A stretch of DNA of 5,010 bases from Acidobacteriota bacterium. Its GTDB lineage: Bacteria > Acidobacteriota > Vicinamibacteria > Vicinamibacterales > Vicinamibacteraceae. Positions 4,990 through 5,010 of this stretch are shown in pieces. The position numbers and the translations under genes are program-made. Location: positions 1-5,010 of the forward strand of contig JAEYZV010000226.1 of NCBI GenBank assembly GCA_023427865.1, given 5' to 3'. The notes below the pieces were generated by a model. That model was not told where the DNA came from. It made no database searches and worked only from the letters and a program-made list of their open reading frames with translations. Each line of letters opens with the position of its first letter. The stretch's first letter is position 1.

Positions 4990-5010
4990 CCGCCGGGCAA
5001 GGCCCGGCGG
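4990..5010. terminator. Terminator-like GC hairpin at the window edge
   Basis: CCGCCGGGC (4990-4998), an AAG loop and GCCCGGCGG (5002-5010) form a perfect 9-bp stem. It is placed where an operon terminator for the aldolase-tctCBA unit would be expected. The window ends at the stem, so a downstream T-run cannot be checked and the stem could extend further. No T-rich tract is seen on the left side for the opposite strand. Confidence 0.5.

Overview
The window is GC-rich (roughly 70% by eye) and densely coded on the + strand only. Its compact, partly overlapping genes form one probable operon. Codon use, gene content and intergenic repeats suggest a soil-type bacterium with a large GC-rich genome. 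Acidobacteriota of the Vicinamibacteria/Luteitalea type is my best guess, but this is a loose inference from recalled repeat style and gene families, not a demonstrated placement.

Layout: (1) positions 1-870, the C-terminal 289 residues of a larger uncharacterised protein that enters from the left and ends in a beta-rich domain; (2) 867-1676, an HpcH/HpaI-family class II aldolase, joined to gene 1 by a 4-base ATGA overlap; (3) 1677-1788, a 112-base gap packed with repeat structure (heptamer tandem, two hairpins, a 21-base tandem duplication), whose last part runs into the start of the next gene; (4) 1789-2790, a TctC/Bug-family substrate-binding lipoprotein with a Tat-like signal; (5) 2790-3197, a small TctB-like membrane subunit overlapping TctC by one base; (6) 3198-3351, a spacer in which a 17-base 'RBS + stop + ATG' module occurs three times, separated by two copies of a ~60-base insert; (7) 3352-4869, the large TctA membrane subunit; (8) 4870-5010, non-coding sequence with a very long AT-rich inverted repeat directly after the tctA stop, then a GC-rich hairpin at the window edge.

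The three transporter genes make a complete tripartite tricarboxylate transporter (TTT) in the order C-B-A. The binding protein captures a carboxylate outside the inner membrane, and TctA/TctB import it using an ion gradient. The co-transcribed aldolase would cleave (or form) a 2-oxo-4-hydroxy acid, so a plausible module imports an organic acid and processes it by retro-aldol cleavage. The exact substrate cannot be read from the sequence.

The most unusual feature is the tctB-tctA junction. The repeats preserve a chain of stop-then-ATG couplings with 2-base gaps, passing through a 49-codon arginine-rich repeat ORF. The two repeat units are 75 and 77 bases long, and this 2-base difference is what lets that ORF stop exactly where tctB originally would have, two bases before the tctA start.
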